From assembly GCF_003892345.1 (NCBI RefSeq), contig NZ_RRUE01000001.1:1566078-1630077 (forward strand): 64,000 bases of DNA. Direction: 5' to 3'. The notes beneath the pieces were generated by a model, which was not told the DNA's origin, did not search any database, and saw only the letters and a list, made by a program, of their open reading frames with translations. A program made the position numbers and the translations under genes. The DNA comes from Lautropia dentalis. Lineage in GTDB: Bacteria > Pseudomonadota > Gammaproteobacteria > Burkholderiales > Burkholderiaceae_E. Shown piece by piece: positions 60,849 through 64,000 of this stretch (positions are counted from its first letter, which is position 1; each line of letters begins with the position of its first letter).

Positions 60849-62984
60849 ATGAACAAGAAGAACATGTCCGGCACCCGCCAGACCCGCGCCCTGCTGGGCG
60901 TCACCTCCCTGTCCCTGCTGGCCCTCGGCCCGGTGGCCATTGCCCCGGTTCACGCAGCCGAGCCCACGGCGCTTTCGGAGATCCGCGTGGGCGCCAGCCA
61001 GGACACCGGCACCTACACCGGCAGCGCCCGCCGCACGGCCGCCAGCCGTACCGATACGCCGCTCATCGAAGTGCCGCAGAACGTGCGGGTCATCCCGGAG
61101 AAGCTGGCCGAGGACCTGGGCGTCACCCGCTTCGGTGACCTGATGAACTACGCAAGCGGCGTGGCCTCGGCCAACGACTTCAGTGGCACCTGGGACAACT
61201 ACACGATGCGCGGCTTCGATGCGGCCACGGGTTCGCTGATCAACGGTTTCGTGGCCAGCTGCAACTGCGGCCCGCAGCGTGATGCGGCCACGATGGAGCG
61301 GGTCGAGTTCCTGAAGGGGCCGTCGGCCGCCCTCTATGGCAGCAGCGAACTGGGTGGCACCTACAACCGCGTGACGAAGAAGCCGCAGTTCACCGCCCGG
61401 CACGAGGCCGGCCTGAAGGTCGGTACCCGCGGGCTGCGCCGCGGCACGGTGGACCTCACCGGTCCGCTGTCGCAGACGGTGGCTTACCGGCTGATTGCCG
61501 TGGCCAAGAAGGGCGCCACCCGCACCTCGCTGATCGACAGGAAGAAATATGTGCTGGCGCCGTCCATCACCTGGACGCCGGATGCCCGCACCGTCGTGCA
61601 CTACGAGGCCGACATCACCCGCATCCGCACGCCCTTCGACCGCGGGCTGATGGTGATCGACGGCAACGTCGATGCGCTGCCGCGCGACCGCTATCTGGGC
61701 GAACCGGGCCTGCCCAACATGCATGTGAAGGGAGACGTGCACCAGCTGACCGTCGACCATGCCCTCGATGACACCTGGAGCGTGCGGGCCGGTGTCATGC
61801 ACCTGAAGAACCTGCTCGACGGGCTGGGCGTGGAGCCCCGTACCGTGCAGGCCGACGGCCGTACGCTGACCCGTCGCAGCTCGTGGCGGCGCATTCCGTC
61901 GCAGGATATGTCGCTGCAGGCCGAGATCACCGGCAAACTGGATACGGCCGGCATCCGGCACACCGTGCTGGCCGGGGCCATGCTGTCGCGCTATGTCTAC
62001 GAGAACGACATCCGCTATTCCAGCGAGCGGGTCGCTCCTTACAGTATCGACATCTACGCGCCGGTCTACGGCCAGCCGATGCCGGCCTACAGCGCCACGC
62101 GGTCGGCCCGTTACCAGCGCGACACCACCCAGGCCCTCTACGTACAGGACCAGCTGGACCTGAGCACCCGGTGGAAGCTGATGGCCGGGCTGCGTCTGGA
62201 CCGCTTCGACCAGCATGCCCGTGCGCTGACGGGCAGCGGCTGGACCGGTGAGCAGCACCGCTACACCCAGCTGACGCCGCGCGTGGGGGCCACATACCTG
62301 TTCGAGCCCCACAGCGCCGCCTTCCTGTCGTATGGGCGCTCCTTCCGGCCCAACAGTGGCACCACGGCTGCCGGTGACGCCTTCGAGCCCGAAAAGGGCA
62401 CGGCCTGGGAACTGGGCTACAAGTGGGATGCGCCGGATGGCCGCCTGAATGCGTCGGTGAGCGCCTTCCGCATCCAGAAGGACAATGTGCTGAGCACCGA
62501 TCCGGACAACCCGGACTTCAGCATTGCCACCGGCCGGGTGCGCAGTCAGGGGGTGGAGGCCGATCTGGCTGGCGACATCACGCCGCAGGTGCGCCTGACG
62601 GCCAGTGCTGCCTTCATCGACGCAAAGGTTACGCGTGATACCAGCGCAAACCGGCAGGGCAAGCGCTTCAATGGTGTGCCGCGGGTCAGCGGCAGCCTGT
62701 TTGCGCTGTATCACGACCAGCTGGCCAATGGTTCGGACTATGGCGTGGGCGCCGGTCTGGTGCACGTGGGCGACCGGCCGGGAACGGCCACCGACAGCTA
62801 CCGGCTGCCGGCCTACACCACGGTCAACCTCAGCAGCTACTGGCAGTTCAGCGAACCGTTGCGGCTGACGTTCAACGTCGACAACCTGTTCGACAAAACG
62901 TACTACACCGGTTCACTGGCCACCTTCTCGCTGCAGCCTGGCCTGGGGCGACTGGTGTCGGTGGGGGTGCAGTACCGGTTCTGA
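60849..62984 (+). CDS. TonB-dependent siderophore receptor (paralogue B)
   Basis: Outer-membrane receptor of about 711 residues. Signal peptide ending near VHAAE, TonB-box-like ALSEIRVGAS, plug motifs DTPLIEVPQNVRVIPEKL, YTMRGFDAATGSLINGF, a CNCGPQRDAATMERVEFLKGPSAALYGSSELGG block, then a barrel ending GVQYRF. It is aligned nearly throughout with receptor A (57234-59348), including the CQCGP/CNCGP cysteine pair in the plug. The ATG at 60849 gives a proper signal peptide. Iron regulation is suggested by the upstream Fur-like site. Both receptors probably bind related ferric siderophores. Confidence 0.93.
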   Translation: MNKKNMSGTRQTRALLGVTSLSLLALGPVAIAPVHAAEPTALSEIRVGASQDTGTYTGSARRTAASRTDTPLIEVPQNVRVIPEKLAEDLGVTRFGDLMNYASGVASANDFSGTWDNYTMRGFDAATGSLINGFVASCNCGPQRDAATMERVEFLKGPSAALYGSSELGGTYNRVTKKPQFTARHEAGLKVGTRGLRRGTVDLTGPLSQTVAYRLIAVAKKGATRTSLIDRKKYVLAPSITWTPDARTVVHYEADITRIRTPFDRGLMVIDGNVDALPRDRYLGEPGLPNMHVKGDVHQLTVDHALDDTWSVRAGVMHLKNLLDGLGVEPRTVQADGRTLTRRSSWRRIPSQDMSLQAEITGKLDTAGIRHTVLAGAMLSRYVYENDIRYSSERVAPYSIDIYAPVYGQPMPAYSATRSARYQRDTTQALYVQDQLDLSTRWKLMAGLRLDRFDQHARALTGSGWTGEQHRYTQLTPRVGATYLFEPHSAAFLSYGRSFRPNSGTTAAGDAFEPEKGTAWELGYKWDAPDGRLNASVSAFRIQKDNVLSTDPDNPDFSIATGRVRSQGVEADLAGDITPQVRLTASAAFIDAKVTRDTSANRQGKRFNGVPRVSGSLFALYHDQLANGSDYGVGAGLVHVGDRPGTATDSYRLPAYTTVNLSSYWQFSEPLRLTFNVDNLFDKTYYTGSLATFSLQPGLGRLVSVGVQYRF

Positions 62985-63057
62985 GCCGTTCCGGGGATCT
63001 GGCAGGGCAGCCTGCCTTGCCAGTGCCGCGTTTCCTGCCAGCACACGGCCGGGGCCA

Positions 63058-63095
63058 GCGCGAGGACGAATGAACCCACGACACGCGCTGGCCGG
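63058..63095 (+). repeat. Dispersed repeat family 1 copy
   Basis: GCGCGAGGACGAATGAACCC followed by ACGACACGCGCTGGCCGG, between receptor B and the 5'-nucleotidase gene. Confidence 0.65.
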
Positions 63096-63142
63096 TACCC
63101 TGCCGTGAGCGTCGTGCCGGGGGGGAAGACGCGTGACGTGCT

Positions 63143-64000
63143 TTATTGGTCGGCCCTTGCGCTGTCTGCGTTGCGGATGCCGCTGATCACATGGCCGGTC
63201 GGTGCCTCGGCACTGTAGGCGGACTCGCAGTGCCCGGTCTGGTCGTCGAAGAAGAAGTCGGGCTCGAACTCGCGCAGGAAGGGCCCCTTGTCCAGTCCGC
63301 CGAGGAACAGTGCTTCGTCCACTTCCACGCGCCAGTCCATCAGCGTGCGGATGGCGCGTTCGTGTGCGGGCGCACTGCGGGCGGTGACCAGTGCGGTGCG
63401 GATGCGCATCTGCGCCGGCGCATTCGTGCGCAGCCGGTACAGGGCTTCGAGCAGCGGCTTGAAGGGGCCGGGTGGCAGGGGCGTGGTGGCGTGGCTGACC
63501 TCGTGGTCGTGAAAGGCGCTCAGCCCCTGGCTGGCGTAGACCTGCTCGGCCTCGTCCGAGAACAGCACGGCGTCGCCGTCGAAGGCGATGCGCACTTCAT
63601 CGGGGTGGGATTCGGCCCGCTGCGGGGACTGCGGGTAGACGCGGGCGGCCGGGAAGCCGGCCTCCAGCGCGGCGCGCACGTCGTCGGCATTGGCCGACAG
63701 AAAGAGATGCGCCCCCAGCGGCTTCAGGTAGGCGTAGGGCGGACGGCCGCGGGTGAACACACCGCGTTCCAGTGGCACACCATGATGGTGGGCCGAGCGG
63801 AAGGCACGCATGCCGCTGGTGGGGTCGTTGCGCGACAGCAGCACCACGTCCACGCGCCGTTCGTCCTCGCCGGGGCCATTGAAGGCCAGCAGTTTCTTGA
63901 CCAGCGGCATGGCCACGCCGCCCTTGGCCGGCAGGTCCAGCAGGTCCAGCTGGCGGGCCATGTAGGCGTGGTCGTCGCCCTTCTCGAAGAGCAGGTTCTC
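63143..64000 (-). CDS. 5'-nucleotidase (cytosolic type), 5' end outside the window
   Basis: At least 285 residues; the frame remains open to the right edge, and the sequence there (ENLLFEKGDDHAYMARQLDLL) continues the family, so the true start is beyond 64000. LVKKLLAFN, VVLLSRNDPTSGMRAF, VYPQSPQRAE and DFFFDDQTGHCESA match the bacterial relatives of eukaryotic cytosolic 5'-nucleotidase I, which dephosphorylate nucleoside monophosphates. The expected N-terminal nucleophilic aspartate motif is outside the window. Confidence 0.88.
   Translation of the reverse strand, partial: ENLLFEKGDDHAYMARQLDLLDLPAKGGVAMPLVKKLLAFNGPGEDERRVDVVLLSRNDPTSGMRAFRSAHHHGVPLERGVFTRGRPPYAYLKPLGAHLFLSANADDVRAALEAGFPAARVYPQSPQRAESHPDEVRIAFDGDAVLFSDEAEQVYASQGLSAFHDHEVSHATTPLPPGPFKPLLEALYRLRTNAPAQMRIRTALVTARSAPAHERAIRTLMDWRVEVDEALFLGGLDKGPFLREFEPDFFFDDQTGHCESAYSAEAPTGHVISGIRNADSARADQ

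Noticed and set aside
4343-63095. Family 1 repeats as a DNA-uptake sequence (DUS/USS)
   Set aside because: Density (about one per 4 to 7 kb) is much lower than in Neisseria or Haemophilus, the repeat is longer than a 9-12-mer, and it is confined to intergenic DNA. Not excluded, but less likely than a REP/MITE-type element.
1-64000. tRNA or rRNA genes
   Set aside because: I looked for conserved T-loop and CCA-end patterns and rRNA blocks in the gaps and saw none; a covariance-model scan would be needed to be certain.

Overview
The window is GC-rich, densely coded DNA from a betaproteobacterium. I infer order Burkholderiales from the acoXABC gene set, the nth-rsxB pair, the aminotransferase-hom-thrC cluster, the rpsF-priB-rpsR-rplI-dnaB cluster and the CsgG/DUF4810/DUF799 lipoprotein trio. 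A Lautropia-like genus is possible, but the sequence alone cannot settle it. About 50 protein genes are supported. I saw no rRNA, tRNA, prophage or CRISPR array.

Layout. 0-4 kb: a DUF29 protein facing hemL (haem synthesis), then three envelope lipoproteins. 4.4-8.8 kb: acetoin-cleavage operon acoXABC without its E3 gene, closed by a six-copy G-rich repeat. 9-16.9 kb: ybaK, an alpha/beta hydrolase-OsmC fusion, DUF1841, nth-rsxB, fdxA, pncB and an outer-membrane barrel. 17-19.8 kb: a sugar-nucleotidyltransferase translationally coupled to a 2H phosphoesterase, and an acyl-CoA-binding-protein homologue. 19.9-23.2 kb: ribosomal proteins S6, S18 and L9 with PriB, then the replicative helicase DnaB. 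23.4-28.6 kb: an acyltransferase-3 protein, a PIN-PhoH ATPase, a peroxiredoxin and a Mth938-like protein. 28.8-37 kb: alanine-type aminotransferase, hom, thrC, then mobB, moeA, moaD and moaE (molybdopterin). 37-45.4 kb: a histidine-rich metal-export ATPase, a YbhB-like protein, cardiolipin synthase, and clpB behind a heat-shock promoter.

46-53.7 kb is the most accessory part. Two paralogous Ala-rich lipoproteins flank a group II intron that sits just after the first gene's transcription terminator, and a third Ala-rich secreted protein follows. 53.8-57 kb: an OPT-family transporter and YggS. 57.2-63 kb: two paralogous TonB-dependent siderophore receptors in divergent orientation around a small two-gene unit of unknown function. 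The window ends inside a 5'-nucleotidase gene.

The most striking non-genic signal is a dispersed intergenic repeat with core ATGACACGC and an upstream GGGGACGAATG block. I count about 16 copies, none inside a confidently called gene body (some touch a start or stop codon), and nearly all in the same orientation whatever the flanking genes do. A second, rarer repeat family (15.66 and 25.04 kb), several micro-repeats, and low-complexity Ala/Gly/Pro/Thr inserts in many conserved enzymes suggest a genome rich in slippage-generated sequence.
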